This document shows, piece after piece, positions 1 to 23,534 of a stretch of DNA of 64,000 nucleotides. The stretch comes from Macrotis lagotis (lineage: Eukaryota; Chordata; Mammalia; Peramelemorphia; Peramelidae). Under the pieces are notes generated by a model. The model did no database searches, had not been told where the DNA came from, and saw only the letters and a program-made list of their open reading frames with translations. The position numbers were made by a program, and so were the translations under genes. Location: the NCBI RefSeq assembly GCF_037893015.1, contig NC_133661.1:185196306-185260305 (forward strand). The letters are read 5' to 3'. Within the stretch, counting starts at the first letter, position 1. Every line of letters begins with the position of its first letter.

Positions 1-11694
<11,694 letters not shown>

Positions 11695-12730
11695 ATTTCT
11701 GGCCATAGTATCTGGTTCTGCTTGGGACAGTCCCCTCATGCAGCAGACTTGAGGGAAGAGGTTCTGGTTGCTTTGGCCAGTGAAAGCCTCATCCCCAGGT
11801 GTGACATCCCGTCCTTCCATCTGACTAGGGAAGAATTTGTGCCCTTAACTGACCAGTTCCTCTTTAGGGACGTGAACATTTCCTATAGATTAGGGCTCCT
11901 CTCTCTTCCTTCCCTCCTCCCAACTCCCATCCTCATATTTTAATTTCTAAACTGTTAGGGGCAAGGCTGAGACTCACTAGAGTTCAAAGATAAGCAAACA
12001 CTGAATTTCTTTTCTTTTAGCACAACCCTGCTGCCCATTATTAAGTGTTAACAAGTGTCAGAGGTCTTCTGAGTCAACATGTCAAAGAGTAAGGATCTAG
12101 TATATCATTAGGGAATAGATTTGCCAACTCGGAAATTTCCACAGCCTTTTTATTTGCTTCCCTTTGGGGATCCATTTGTTACTTTTTCAAGTAACTTTTT
12201 GTTACTTGTAGGGAACACATGGTTCCTTCTTCGAGAGCATTTCAGAGTTAATGAACAATTTTCTATGTCTGTAAGCAACTCCTCTGCCTTGCTAATTTGT
12301 ATCTCTTAGGGTTCTGTTTTAAAGAAGTAAATGAACTTCTTGAGGCAGTTCAGAACCTAGGGTCTCTTTTTGTTTGTATGACATAAAGAAAATAATCTTT
12401 ACTCTTTAGAGACCATATCTAGTCAAAACCCCCAAATAACTGAATCTTTAGTAAATGATCAACCTTTTTCACTATAAATCCTCTAATCAAGAAAAACTGC
12501 TTGTTCTCCTCAGCTTGTTACACATGACTTTTGTTCCTACCTCCTTGCCTTTTTGTATGCTAATCCATGTTCTTCCATATCTTGAGTTTAAGAATAGCAT
12601 TTGTCCCAAAGTCAACCCCACCAAATTCTAATCATTCTACCACTCAGTGCCCCTTCAGCCTTCATAAACTCAGTATTATATTAATTTGTACTTTTTCTTT
12701 GTAAATAAATCATCAGTTGTTCTTGTGGAG
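11695..12730 (+). other. RAB2B: RAB2B 3' UTR (probable)
   Basis: Non-coding, fairly T-rich sequence after the stop with no recognised repeat. It reaches AATAAA at 12704-12709, followed by T/G-rich sequence. The poly(A) site is inferred to lie about 15-25 bases after the signal. Confidence 0.6.
12704..12709 (+). terminator. RAB2B: Polyadenylation signal AATAAA for RAB2B
   Basis: Canonical hexamer in GTAAATAAATCATCAG, followed within 10-15 bases by TTGTTCTTGTGG, a usable GU-rich downstream element. It lies just before an L2-like tail that begins near 12740. Confidence 0.55.
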
Positions 12731-12734
12731 GACC

Positions 12735-12870
12735 TTATCTTCCTGACATAGAGTGTAAACCCCTTGAGGGCAGGGACCATTTCTTCTGTTGCTTTATGCT
12801 TCTCCTTCCTTTCCAGTTCCCTCACAGTGCTTAGTGTTGCACATAGTATGTATACTCTTTAAATCTGACT
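12735..12870 (+). mobile_element. L2 LINE 3' tail
   Basis: GAGTGTAAACCCCTTGAGGG, CAGGGACCATTTCTTCTG and CTTAGTGTTGCACATAGTA match the L2 3' end just downstream of RAB2B. Confidence 0.6.
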
Positions 12871-13540
12871 GACTTAAAAAGACATAGAACAGCTTTATTA
12901 TATGCCTTTTCTGAGGCTTTGGAAGCACCTTTTAGGAATATATCCCAATCTCTTCCAACTGCTAGTCCTGATATCCATATTTCCATTTTTTCCCTTCTCA
13001 GGTCCACATTCATTTATCTTCCCTGGTACTATTTCTAGGATCTTTACTTCTACTCCATGCAGATTATATAGGAAGGCTGACTGCCTCTAGGCAAGCAAAT
13101 CAGCATGTACTTTTCTAGTCAGTCCTATATTTCAAAAAACATATGATGCTGTCTCCATAAAAATTTGCTGTACTCCCATTCCCCATCACATGTCTTCCCA
13201 ATTCAGCCCCTGTAGCTTCCTGCTTAGGTCACTCAGTCACCCTTTTCCACACTGGTGCCTCATGGATTTTCTTTTACTTTGTTTTTTTAATTATTATTAT
13301 TTGCTATTGAATTGTTTCATTATTAAATATATGCATGCATTCAAACTGCTCACCTTCCATGTGTCATTTCTGATTGCAATTGTGGGAGGGCAGTGGTCAA
13401 ATAAATGTCCCTGCCTTTGGAGACTAGGTCAGAGTTGTTTTCTAAGATCTTCCTGGGACCAGAACTTCTATTGGCTGTTGGGCCTAGACTTTTGCCCTGG
13501 GAGATGCTTACAGATTCCTTCTCTTCCTGGGGTCACCCCT
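12871..13540. other. RAB2B-to-island intergenic DNA
   Basis: Unique-looking, moderately AT-rich sequence with no exon or named repeat seen. Confidence 0.5.
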
Positions 13541-13549
13541 TGGGGGTCC

Positions 13550-14960
13550 TCCCCGTGGGGAGGTTGGCAGGTGCCTCGAGCTAGATTCAGCACCCCAGGA
13601 ACTGACAGCTCTCGGAAGAAAGAAGCAGAGCGAGGTGGCTCACCCCCTCGGGGCCTGTGCCCACACAGGATCCCGCTTTTCTCCTGCGCCGGGGCGGAGG
13701 AGGGGGCCGCGGGGGCGGCCTCTGCTAGGAGGAAGGGAGTTTGGGAGTCGCACACTCCGTCTTTCTCAAGGACGCCCCCTGGGAACCCGCGCAGAAGCAA
13801 GGGAGTGGGGCAAAGAGAAGCAGGGACCAGAGTTTCAAACTATGGCCCCCCCGCCCCCACACACACACACTCAACCAACCATCCAACCCAAGATGGCCTC
13901 CCAAAACCAAGTCACTCAAGTCTTTCACGCCAGAGCTCCCCCAAAAGTCCGGGACAAAAAAGATGCCGAAGACTTCTAACCCCCGGGGACCAGAGAGGCT
14001 CATGACGCCAGTGCCACCTCATTTTGTTTTCAGTCAGGCACTGCCTCGGCCGCCTACGGACTCCACAGCCCTCTAGGACCCCACCTTCCCTTCCCTCCAG
14101 AGACTTCCTGGATGGTGTTCACACTACCCTGCTAGATGGGTCCGAGTCCTGGAGATGCCATTGGTGGTTGCGGAGGGGAGTGGGCGGGGCTTAGGGAGAA
14201 TGGCCTACCAGCAAGTTAGGCTGAGGCCGGGGCTGACCATGCTCTGCCAGAAGGCGCCTTGTTCTCCTAACGGGGTGAATTGAAACCCGCCCTGTAAAGG
14301 AGGCGGCCGAACTCCTCCAGGTAGGCTTCCCGCCTCCATCACCGATCCCCTTCTCTCCTCTAGGTGGACCCCGGGGCCTTCCCAAATCCAAAGTGAATTT
14401 CAATCCATAAACTCCACTATCCTCCTCCTCCCCCTCCCCTCCCCTCCCCCGTTAATAATGGGGGATCAGGTGCTGCCGGGGGATGCTCCGGACTGAACCA
14501 TTCTCCTTTGTGAGAGGCGCGGGGAGGGAAGCGGCGCCTGTGCAGCGGGAGCGGGGTGAAGCCGGGAGGGGGGCGGGGAGCGCATATTGCAGTTACTGCA
14601 CCCCGCCTGGCCTCGGCCGCGTCCTTGCATTCCTGGGCGTGTCTACGCGACTTGTAGCGGGTCCTCCCTTCTGTCTTGTTCCCTGCCCTCCCGGGGAAAA
14701 ACTCCCACTTCCTTTGGTCTCTGGCCCCGGAGTCTGAGGTGGGAGGTTGGGTTATTATAAAAAGGTAGGTGGGGAGGGGGGAGGTCATGTGTCAGGGGGT
14801 GGGGGCGGGGTGAGAGTTCTGGGAGTCCTCCGTGGAAGGGGGAGGTGGTCCGCCTGGTTTGGGGGGGGGGGGAATTGACCGGGCTTTGAGCTCTGCGCCC
14901 GCATTGACAGGTCTGCGGAGCTTAGGGACCTATTTTCTGTTGCATTATGTAAACTCTCTG
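13550..14960 (+). promoter_or_regulatory. CHD8: CpG-rich island 1, probable upstream CHD8 promoter
   Basis: GC content jumps against AT-rich flanks, with many CpGs (for example around 13684-13730, 14520-14630 and 14880-14910). There are several GC boxes (GGGGCGGAGG at 13690, GTGGGCGGGGCTTAG near 14178), a TATA-like TTATTATAAAAAGG at 14751-14764 and, 3' of the island, a consensus donor CAAG/GTGAGA at 15116/15117. Human CHD8, from memory, has a 5'-most exon a few kb past the RAB2B 3' end, which fits this position. No convincing long ORF is conserved. TSS and direction are inferred. Confidence 0.55.
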
Positions 14961-17080
14961 GGAGGAAGACCCCGCCCCCCACCACTCGGAATTCAATTTC
15001 TTTATTTACCTGTCTAGTGTCGCAGGAAATTTCCCTGCCCATTGCAGCAGCTGTGGAAATGCAGCAGCTGTAGATTTTTAAAGGTACAGCCACATGATGG
15101 GATGAACTGTTGCAAGGTGAGACATGGGCTCGATTTCTTGGGTGGGCAACTAAGCAAAGTGAGCGAAGAAGTCCCAGGATTGGATCCTAGAACTTACTGT
15201 CCTTTTAAAATCAAGTGCAGATCAAAGGAACTGAATTGAGAATCCTCAAGGCACATTTGGGCAGCTACATTAAAGGTTCCCCTCTCGGTTACCAATCTGA
15301 CCAGTGTTCATAAGCCATTCAGATCCTTTTTGTTTTCTTCCTGAGCCTGTCATCTGCCCCCGGAATGACTGTGGATTATCAACATTAGCTAATTGAGGAC
15401 CCCAATCTCTAGGATGCTAGAAGTTTGGTTTTAGCACCATCTTCTATTAGCCAGTCAATGGTTTCCTCTTACTAATTTTCTGAAAAGGCCACTGAATAGA
15501 TATCAATTAAAAAAAATTAAAGGGGAAAAAAATCATCAATACCAGTGGTTCATACTGTGGGAAGCTCCTTATTCTAAATATTTTGGAGTCATCCAGTCCC
15601 TAAAGGAAAAGGAATTATGAAAGGAAAAGAAACTGTTTCCATTTAAGAGGCCCTTCTGTGTTTCAAGACTGGAATGCCAGAGAGCCTGCAAGGCAGGATG
15701 AAGGACATTAGTGAAGTAATATATATATATATGTCTCTCTGCAGTTGGGGGTGGGGAGAGTTTACGACTGGAATAGCATACGAATGGTGGGTCAGGATAG
15801 AAGGGATTTGATGAAGCTGGATATGGGAAGCTTGAATGGTTCGTTTCTGCTCTATATTTAGTTCTAGCTAGTGCATTTGGCCTTTTGATTTTACCAGTGC
15901 TCAAATTGACAAAGTTCATGTAGATACTAAAAGAAATGAAATTAAGTTTCTGAGCTGATTGTAGATCACTAGCAAACAGTCCTGATGTTCCTTTCTCTGC
16001 AGCATTGCAGGATGATGAGGTGGAGGTTTGTTGGCAGTGTGGTGTCCATCGCTGCAGATTGTTGGTTGGAACATTATGGTGTAGAAAGAATAATACACTG
16101 ATAGTTGGCAGAGGAGACTGCAAAGGATTGAGAGGGAAATGTACTAAAGAGCATATTCCTCAAAGAGTTGTCATGAGGTTCAAATGAAACAATATAGGTA
16201 AAATAGTTCTGGAGTAAACATTAAAACCCCATATAAATGCTAGTTATCTTAATCAAAGACTTTCTTGTCAGTCAGTCCTTGGACAGGGGCCTTGTATTCC
16301 CATGTACCTAGCAGAAGCCTATAAGGTGCTATGAGAGACAGTATAGTTTATATTCTCCTGGAAGAGTTATTTTCTCCCAAACTGACATTAAAAAGCTTAA
16401 AGTAGGGCTATGTGAAGAAGGATCAATGACACTGTTTACATCACTGAAATCCACTGAAGCAAATTCAAATCTCTAAGATTGTTTCTGGAGATATCCAGGA
16501 CAGAAATGGTCTATCCTGCTGAAAATGACCTAGAGCAATTGTTCTAGGGGTTAGAAATAGAGATTAATGCATAATGTCATGTGCATTATTCTGAAACTGT
16601 TATGTTTTTTGTGTCTCTCTTAATGGGATAATTGTACAGTTCAATTTGTTATTTCAGTTATAGGATTTTTTTTATAATCATATCTTACTCAGTTTAATCC
16701 ACTTCTTTCAACAGTCTTTTTTTCCATTAGTTGATTAGTTTATTCTCTATATTCTGCTGATGGTCATTTGATTATAAGGTACACATAACCATTTCTTTCA
16801 ATTGATTCAGATTTTGTTCCTTTTATTTTTATTATAATTCATTGACTTTCCTCTAATTTGTGTGTGTGTGTGTGTGTGTTTCTGGCTTTGAATGCTTTCA
16901 ATGCAACTAGAATCTGAAAGATCATGAAGCCCTTCCCAGAACTATACAGAGAACCTTGTCCTCAGTTGAAGTGTCTTTGGTACTTTGGTTTCAGGTACAT
17001 GGTACCTAAGAGACACTTGTGTTGTTGCATGATGCCATCTGTGTTCTGATTTGTCATTCCCCAGTTCCCTACCAACTATG
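14961..17080. other. Intron or intergenic DNA after island 1
   Basis: Mostly unassigned sequence. Includes a short (TA)n at about 15720-15732, a MIR 3'-end-like stretch at about 16150-16250 and a (TG)n at 16859-16879. No supported exon beyond the possible first-exon donor at 15116. Confidence 0.45.
16859..16879. repeat. (TG)n microsatellite
   Basis: About 21 bases of uninterrupted TG dinucleotides. Confidence 0.9.
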
Positions 17081-17084
17081 TTTA

Positions 17085-17345
17085 AATTTTTAAAAAATGT
17101 TTTGTTGCTGCTTTTTTCTTTTTGTTTTTTAACATAATTGTACCATCCTCTAATAGAATGTCTCACAGCAAATTAATACAACCAAGCAAAACGAATCTAC
17201 ACATTGGCTATGTTAGCAAATGTATGTTTTATGCTATATTTACAAATCACTACTTCTCCGCTTTAAGGCTAGAGACATACTTCAGTATTAGTCCTTTGGA
17301 GTGACAAATGGACATTACATTGATTGGGGTTCCGAAGTCTTTTCA
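17085..17345 (-). mobile_element. L1 3' UTR remnant
   Basis: CAACCAAGCAAAACGAATCTACAC, CATTGGCTATGTTAGCAAAT, and GACATTACATTGATTGGGGT before CGAAGTCTTTTCAATG match the antisense marsupial L1 3' end. A related fragment is at 54570-54850. A minus-strand SINE lies at its right edge. Confidence 0.55.
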
Positions 17346-17360
17346 ATGCTTTTTTCTTTC

Positions 17361-17506
17361 TTTTTTTTTTTTGCAAGGCAAATGGGGTTAAGTGGCTTGC
17401 CCAAGGCCACACAGCTAGGTCATTAAGTGTCTGAGGTCGTATTTGAACTCTGGTACTCCTGACTCCAGGGCCCATGCTCTATCAACTGCGCCACCTAGCT
17501 GCCCTC
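17361..17506 (-). mobile_element. Marsupial tRNA-derived SINE
   Basis: Reverse complement of the family: T-rich tail at left, TTGCAAGGCAAATGGGGTTA, GGCCACACAGCTAGG, TGCGCCACCTAGCTGCCC. Confidence 0.92.
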
Positions 17507-18419
17507 AATGATATTTTCTTACTAAATTTTTCTTGCTCTCAAACTTCTTTTTCTGGCTTAACTTTCCTTAGCTTCACCATTTTTTATCCTGTGTTATTTA
17601 TTTAATCTGTTTTCCATCTCTCAAATTTTTAAATTCCCTCTTTTGTCTTTTTAACAAATGTAGTTATCCTTTTCATTATCAATTATCTCTTCATTTTGGT
17701 TATTAAGATGTTTTAAAATTCAAACCAAAACTAGTTGGAGGCAATGTATGGAAATAGTTTGGGCCCAGCTAGTCTGAACCTCAGCTACAAAAGGAGAGAA
17801 CGATGCCAAGGAACCCCCTGTCTGATCCAATATCTAAGCAGCTCATTCCTGAATTGCCACAGGAGACAAAGCCAACCCAATGCCCAAACAGCACATTCCT
17901 ACAACCATAGTAGGAGAAATGGCCAAGACAGCATCTGAGAAAAGCATCTTGGGGGAAAATCTCTTGGAGTCATCACAAGGAACAGAACCAACTTTGTAAG
18001 AAAAGGAAGAAAGAGGAAGACCCAAACATAAACTAAATTGTGTCCCAAGGAGACTGATCCAAAACACTGGAAATTGTACAGAAATGGAGGACTTAGTCCT
18101 TCCCACCACTTTTCAGGTCCAAGCAGGACCTGCCCTCACCATGCCAGAGTATGGGAATAAGTAGAGTATGACTCAAGCACTAATCTCTACTTGATATCTG
18201 TGCAGCTTTTAACAATTGCTTCCTTCTGGACACTTTTTCCTCTCTAGATTTTTATTACATTACTTTCTCTTTACTCTCCTCCAGTCTGGAAGACTTTCTC
18301 AGTTGTCTTTGCTGTATCATGAGCCATGTCCCATTACCCAACCCTTCGTTCCTCTTTTCTACTCCGCTTCTGTTGTTTATCTTATTCAGATTCAGTTATA
18401 ATCAATGCAAATTATATAT

Positions 18420-18710
18420 CTAGCCTTTATTTCTCCAGAGTTCCAGTCATTTTTAAATTCATAAAATAAAATGCACAGAATCACAAAGCTACTTATATTG
18501 AAATAGTTATAAAAATGTTTTTAAAGGGGTAGCTAGGTGGCACAGTGGATAGAGCACAGGCCCTGGAGTCAGAAGTACCTGAGTTCAAATCCAGCCTCAG
18601 GCACTTAATAATTACAGCCTTGGGCAAGCCACTTAACCCCATTGCCTTGCAAAAACTAAAAAACAAATAAACAAGTTCATGGATCCCAGGTTAAGAACAT
18701 CTGTTCTGAA
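18420..18710 (+). mobile_element. Ancient DNA-transposon-like repeat split by a SINE
   Basis: AAATTCATAAAATAAAATGC and ATTGAAATAGTTATAAAAAT continue, after the SINE, with GTTCATGGATCCCAGGTTAAGAAC. Antisense relatives lie at 26120-26260 and 51850-51950, and a partial relative at 51012-51115. The GGTTAAGAAC end and its mirror TTCTTAACC in the antisense copies suggest short inverted ends. Family not named. Confidence 0.4.
18526..18673 (+). mobile_element. Marsupial tRNA-derived SINE
   Basis: GGGGTAGCTAGGTGGCACAG head, box B GAGTTCAAATCC, 3' end CATTGCCTTGCAAAAAC. About 15 bases of the AATTACCTAGCTGTGTGG segment are deleted. Inserted in the older repeat at 18420-18710. Confidence 0.92.
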
Positions 18711-18784
18711 TCCTCTCTTCCTCCAAACTTGCTGATTCTTGTTAAATGCACTGACATCTTTTTTTTGGTATGCACAGACATCTT

Positions 18785-18787
<3 letters not shown>

Positions 18788-18850
<63 letters not shown>
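18788..18850. repeat. (CT)n microsatellite
   Basis: Roughly 60 bases of uninterrupted CT, the longest pure dinucleotide tract in the window. Confidence 0.95.
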
Positions 18851-18851
<1 letters not shown>

Positions 18852-18859
18852 AACAACTA

Positions 18860-19075
18860 GTGGTGCTGTGGAGAAATTGAGAAGCCCAGAATCCGAAAGA
18901 CCTGAATTCAAAACTATCTTTAGACAGTAGCTATGTAACTCTGGGCAAGTCACTTTATCTCAATTCCCTCATCTCTAAAATAGTGATAAGAATTATTGCT
19001 ATCTCAAAGGGTTGTTGTGATGATCAAATAAAATAATATTTTTAAAACTTAGCACATTGCCTGGCACATACTGCC
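18860..19075 (+). mobile_element. MIR-type CORE-SINE remnant
   Basis: TATGTAACTCTGGGCAAGTC, CTCATCTCTAAAATAGTGAT, CTCAAAGGGTTGTTGTGATG and GCACATTGCCTGGCACATA follow the MIR order. Confidence 0.7.
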
Positions 19076-19129
19076 TCCCACCACCACCAGCATCCCCCCC
19101 ACATGCATATTTATTCAATTGCCAAATCA

Positions 19130-19405
19130 TTTTGATTCTTCAAACTATTCTTTGAATCTTTCCCTTTCTTTCCACTTAGAAAGGTACCATCCTAGTTTAG
19201 ACTCTTATCATATAAGTCTCTTAGAGTCTCTTTTTACCATGTAGTTGCCAAAATCATCTTCCTAAAGCACAGTTCTAACTATATCACTCTCACTTGCACA
19301 AGAATCTAGCTCCCTGTTGCCTGGAGGACAAAATACAAATTCCTTTCTTGTCAAAGTTATCATTACCTGGCATGCCATTCCAAACATTTCACATTATTTC
19401 CCTTT
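19130..19405 (+). mobile_element. L2 LINE fragment
   Basis: TTCCTAAAGCACAGTTCTAAC, CTAGCTCCCTGTTGCCTGGA and GACAAAATACAAATTCCTTT are typical of the L2 3' third. Confidence 0.6.
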
Positions 19406-19525
19406 ATATAATATTTGAATGGAAAATGCATTTATTAAATGTAATGTGCCAAGCACTGTACTAAACATTGGAAATATAAATAAAAGGGTGAGAAACAGTT
19501 CCTGCCCTTAAGGAATTTATATTCT

Positions 19526-20454
19526 TTTTTTATAAAAATATTTTATTTGTTTTTCCAACTACATGCAATGGTAGTTTTTACCAATTTTTTTTTGCAAGGT
19601 TTTGAGTTTTACATTTTACTCCCTTGCCTCCCCCTCCCACTGACAGAAAGCAATCTGATAAAGGCTCTACATTTATAACCATGTTAAACTTAGGTCCTTA
19701 TTGATCATGTTGTAAGAAAAGAATCAGATCCAAATAGAAAAAAAAAATTAGAGAAAAAAATGACATGATACAAAGACAACTTTTAAAAATTGAAGATAAT
19801 GGGGGGCACCTAGGTGGCGCAGTGGATAGAACACCAGCCCTGGCATCAGGAGTACCTGAGTTCAAATCCAGCCTCAGACACTTTATAATTACCTAGCTGT
19901 GTGGCCTTGGGCAAGCCACTTAACCCCATTGCCTTGCAAAAAAAAAACCTGAAAATAAATTGAAGATAATAAGCTTTGGTATTCATTTAAATTTCACAGT
20001 TCATTTTCCAGATATAAATAGTATTTTCCATCACAAGACTTAAAATGATCCTTGATTATTGAACTGCCAAAATGAACAAGTCCAGTGGTTGATCATCACC
20101 CTATCTTGTTGTTAGTATGTATGATGTTCTTTTGGTTCTGCTCATTTCACTCAGCATCAGTTTATGCAAATCTTTCCAAGTTTTTCTGAAATTCTATCCC
20201 TCATAATTTCTTATAGAACAGAAGTGTGTCATCACATACATATGCCACAATTTTTGTTCAAACATTCCCCAATTGATGGTCATCCCGTCAATTTCCAATT
20301 CTTTACCACTATAAAAAGAACTGCTATGAATATTTTTGTACATGTGGAATTTTTACCCTTTTTCATTATCTCTTCAGGATACAGACCCTATAGTGGTATT
20401 GCTGGATCAAAGGGTTTGTACATTTTGATTGCCTTTTGAGCATAGAATATAAGC
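19526..20454 (-). mobile_element. L1 LINE, 5'-truncated, with target-site duplication
   Basis: Antisense ORF2 C-terminus and 3' UTR: CATTTCACTCAGCATCAGTT, CCCCAATTGATGGTCATCCC, AGTGGTATTGCTGGATCAAA. Flanked by near-identical 16-mers AAGGAATTTATATTCT (19510-19525) and AAGGAGCTTATATTCT (20455-20470). A SINE is nested inside it. Confidence 0.75.
19801..19956 (+). mobile_element. Marsupial tRNA-derived SINE nested in L1
   Basis: Full-length family member flanked by an exact 14-bp duplication AAATTGAAGATAAT (19787-19800 and 19957-19970). Confidence 0.95.
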
Positions 20455-20640
20455 AAGGAGCTTATATTCTAAAAGAACAAGGACCACTTGAATGGGGAAT
20501 GGTTGCTAGTACAGAGTTTTGTGATTTGGAAAGGGATGTCCAGTGATACCGAAACTAGAATGAGAGGGCATCAGTGGGTACATGTCTAACAGGTTAGAAT
20601 AAGATAGGGTGGTTAAATGATGCAAAACCAGAATCTACCT

Positions 20641-21180
20641 AGATAAAGCAGAATGTAAGAGGCATTTGGCAATCAAGACATTGGGACCCTAAGACCTCAA
20701 TTCCAAACATAATGGACCATGCATTATTCTGAACTTGGCATTCTATCTCTACCTCAGGGACCTTGTACCAGCTGATATCATCCACCTCTAAGCCTGGAAG
20801 GCCCTTTTTCAGCAGGGTCTCTTGGAATCCTAGATTGTTCCTTGGGAAGCCTTTCTTAAGGGGCCAGTTTTCAATGTTATCTTTTATCCCCACTGTTTTG
20901 TACATCTTGGGGGCCTAATACATTCTTGTTGAATTCCTCTGGTTCTCAGTTGATCAGTGTCATAACTGCAAATATTGTCAACTTTGAATTATCTTAATCC
21001 TTATTTTCAGGTCACTTTTTAAGCTGAAACATACGCATTCCCAAATTAGAAATCTAGCAAATGCAATAAATTTCAGGTCAGCATTCATAGGTGTTTAACT
21101 TCTATTGAATCAATGAGGCTGTCTTTCTTAAGGATGAAAGAATGGGAAGCTAGACAGTTTTCCTCTTTCTTATAAGTTAT
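20641..21180. other. Unassigned intergenic/intronic DNA
   Basis: No exon or repeat recognised. Confidence 0.4.
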
Positions 21181-22540
21181 GTTTTCAAACTGATGTTTCT
21201 TTCCTTCTTGACCTCTCTGCATCATTTCCTCCTAAATATTCTCTGGATTTTTGTGGATACTGCTTTCTCTTGATTATCCTATCTATGTGATCCTTCTCAG
21301 TCGTCTTTGCTGAACCTTCATTTTTGATATCATACTCATTATTTGTCTATATACTCTTGACATGATCTTATCAGCTACCATTAATTCTACTGTCATCTCT
21401 ATGTAAATGATTCCTAGACCTATTTATCTAGTCTGAGTTTCTCCAAAATTGCAGTCTCTTGCTGCTAACTGCTTTTTTGGACATTTCAAGCTGGATATCA
21501 AATATAGGTATTTCAAACTCACCATATCAGATCAGAACACATTTTTTTCTCCTCTGACCTTCCAACCAACACCTCTTCCCAATTACCCTATTACTGTCTT
21601 ACCAATTACTCAGATTAGTAAATTTGATGATTTCTTCAAGTCCTCATTCTTAGACATCCCATACATCTAATCAGTTAGCAAATCTGGTCATTTCTATCTT
21701 TATATCTCTAGATTGTGTTTCTTTCAGTCCACTCACAGTTATCATTCTATTTCAGGCTCCATCAGCTCTCTCCTGGCCTTCTAATTATTCTTGTTACCTA
21801 AGGTCTTTTGCCATTTCAGTCCATCCTCCACTCAGCTGCCATAATGATTTCCCTCAAGTGCAGGTCTGATTGTGTCATTGCCCTATTCAGTAAACTTTAG
21901 TGTCTCTCTTTTACCTCCAAACTCAATTAAAAGAACCTTTGTTTGCCATTTAAACTTCTTCACAGGTCTTACAATCTTTCTAGTCTCTTTACTCTTTACT
22001 CTTCTCTAGCCACTCTATAATATATTTGCTGTTTCCCCATGCCTGGAATGCCCTCCCTCTTCGACTTCACCTCTTTTAATCTACAACTTCCTTCAGTATT
22101 ATTTAAAGACTATTTTCTATCCTGGTTTTCTCCACTACTAATAGAACCATTGTGCCTAAAGACAGGAAGATCCACGTTCAAATCTGGCCTCAGACACTTA
22201 GGACCTATATACAATGTAGGCAAGTCACCTAGCCTCTATCTGCCTCAGTTTGCTCATCTGTAAAAGGGATAATAATAGCCCCTATTTTTCAGGTTGTTAT
22301 AAGGATAAAATATTTATAAAATGCTTTGCAAACCTTATAGAGCTTTATAAAATGCAATCTATCTTACTGCTCTTAATGAAACTCTTTTCTTTTTTGTTTC
22401 CTTTTATCTACATATCTTTTCCATTAGAATGTGAGTTGCTTGAAAGCAGGGATAATGTTTTTGCCTTTTTCTGTGCCCTCAACACCTACTTAGCACAGGG
22501 TAAAATTTAATAAGTGCTTATTGATTGTTTGAATTTTCAA
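21181..22540 (+). mobile_element. L2 LINE, long remnant split by a MIR
   Basis: CCATAATGATTTCCCTCAAG, CCCCATGCCTGGAATGCCCTC and, after the insert, TAGAATGTGAGTTGCTTGAA and AATAAGTGCTTATTGATTG follow L2 order to its 3' end. A MIR occupies about 22145-22370. Confidence 0.65.
22145..22370 (+). mobile_element. MIR-type CORE-SINE inside L2
   Basis: TTCAAATCTGGCCTCAGACA, TCTGCCTCAGTTTGCTCATC, GGGATAATAATAGCCCCTAT and ATGCTTTGCAAACCTTA are canonical. Confidence 0.8.
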
Positions 22541-22766
22541 AAATCTCAAAATTGTCCATATTCAAGTTTAAAGGCAAGGACACTGATGATTTTTTGAATA
22601 TTAACTGAACCATCCACTAGTTTCTTTCTCTCTTATGGATTAAAAAAAAATTGTCTAAATTTTAAATGCCTTAGTATGAACATGAATTGCTCTAGATGAA
22701 AAAATGTTTCCTGGTGGCCAATGTTCTGATAATGAGATTATCTAAATTTAACTAGGCTGACCTTTT

Positions 22767-22968
22767 TTTTGTTTTGTTTTGTTTTGTTTTAGGTTTTTGC
22801 AAGGAATGGGGTTAAGTGGCTTGCCCAAGGCCATATGGCTAGGTAATTATTAAGTGTCTGAGGCCGAATTTGAACTCAAGATACTCCTGACTCCAGGGCA
22901 GGTACTCTATCCACTGTGCCACCTAGCCACCTCATAAATGGTTTTGTTTTATTTTGTTTTGTTTTTTT
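22767..22968 (-). mobile_element. Marsupial tRNA-derived SINE with T-rich tracts on both sides
   Basis: Minus-strand SINE body about 22792-22934. The 12-bp duplication GGCTGACCTTTT (22755-22766 and 22969-22980) also encloses (GTTTT)n-like tracts at left and right. Confidence 0.88.
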
Positions 22969-23119
22969 GGCTGACCTTTTCTTAAGTAAAATACTTAAGT
23001 ATTACATTTATTATGATGAAGTATTTAGTATCATTCTTCTTCCTTTCCCTGAAACAATAGCTTACTAAATGTAGAAGTTGTAATCCTCTTGGTAAGAAGA
23101 ATATCTGATAGACAGTGAC

Positions 23120-23335
23120 TCAAAGTTTACAAAATACTTTACATTCATTATATCATCAAAACACCAAAACTGCCTTTGAGATAAGTAGAACAGGTATTAT
23201 CACCATTTTACATATAATGGAACATGGATTCACAGTAGTTAAATGACTTGCCTATGGTCATATAGCACTATGCATTTTAAGCAGAATTTGAGTCTGTGTT
23301 TTCTTGATCCCAAATCTATCATATCCACTTCACTA
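23120..23335 (-). mobile_element. MIR-type remnant
   Basis: Reverse-oriented MIR order: ACAAAATACTTTACATTCAT, TATTATCACCATTTTACAT, AAATGACTTGCCTATGGTCA. A similar one lies at 24355-24545. Confidence 0.6.
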
Positions 23336-23534
23336 CTTCTCTCAGTATACATTCCCTATCTTATTCTTATCATTTCTTCATTTCCAAAGTCTTACTCTTG
23401 GTCTTTATTATTATAACATAATAACTTTTGGAGAAGGACATGATAACTACATCATGTCCCCTCTCCTCCTTCCCCCCCTATTCCCCCACCAAGAAAAAGA
23501 TGTTTACGTACCATAGAAATCTTTTAGAATTTTT

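Larger units (their letters stand above)
19420..20640 (+). repeat. Ancient interspersed repeat split by an L1
   Basis: Left part has AATGTGCCAAGCACTGTACT and CCTGCCCTTAAGGAATTTAT. It resumes after 20454 with AAGGAGCTTATATTCTAAAAG. The L1 at 19526-20454 divides it. Confidence 0.5.

Noticed and set aside
12557-12575. ATGCTAATCC in the RAB2B 3' UTR as a U6 guide
   Set aside because: No C or D boxes, and it lies in an exon rather than an intron.
13190-14005. 271-codon open frame over island 1
   Set aside because: Overlaps several equally long frames on both strands in GC-rich DNA. No domain, low complexity, no splice support. Chance opening in a CpG island.
19585-19610. Shared TTTTTGCAAGG between an L1 3' end and the SINE 3' end, as evidence for tail borrowing
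   Set aside because: Only about 11 bases in T-rich context; too short to separate from chance.
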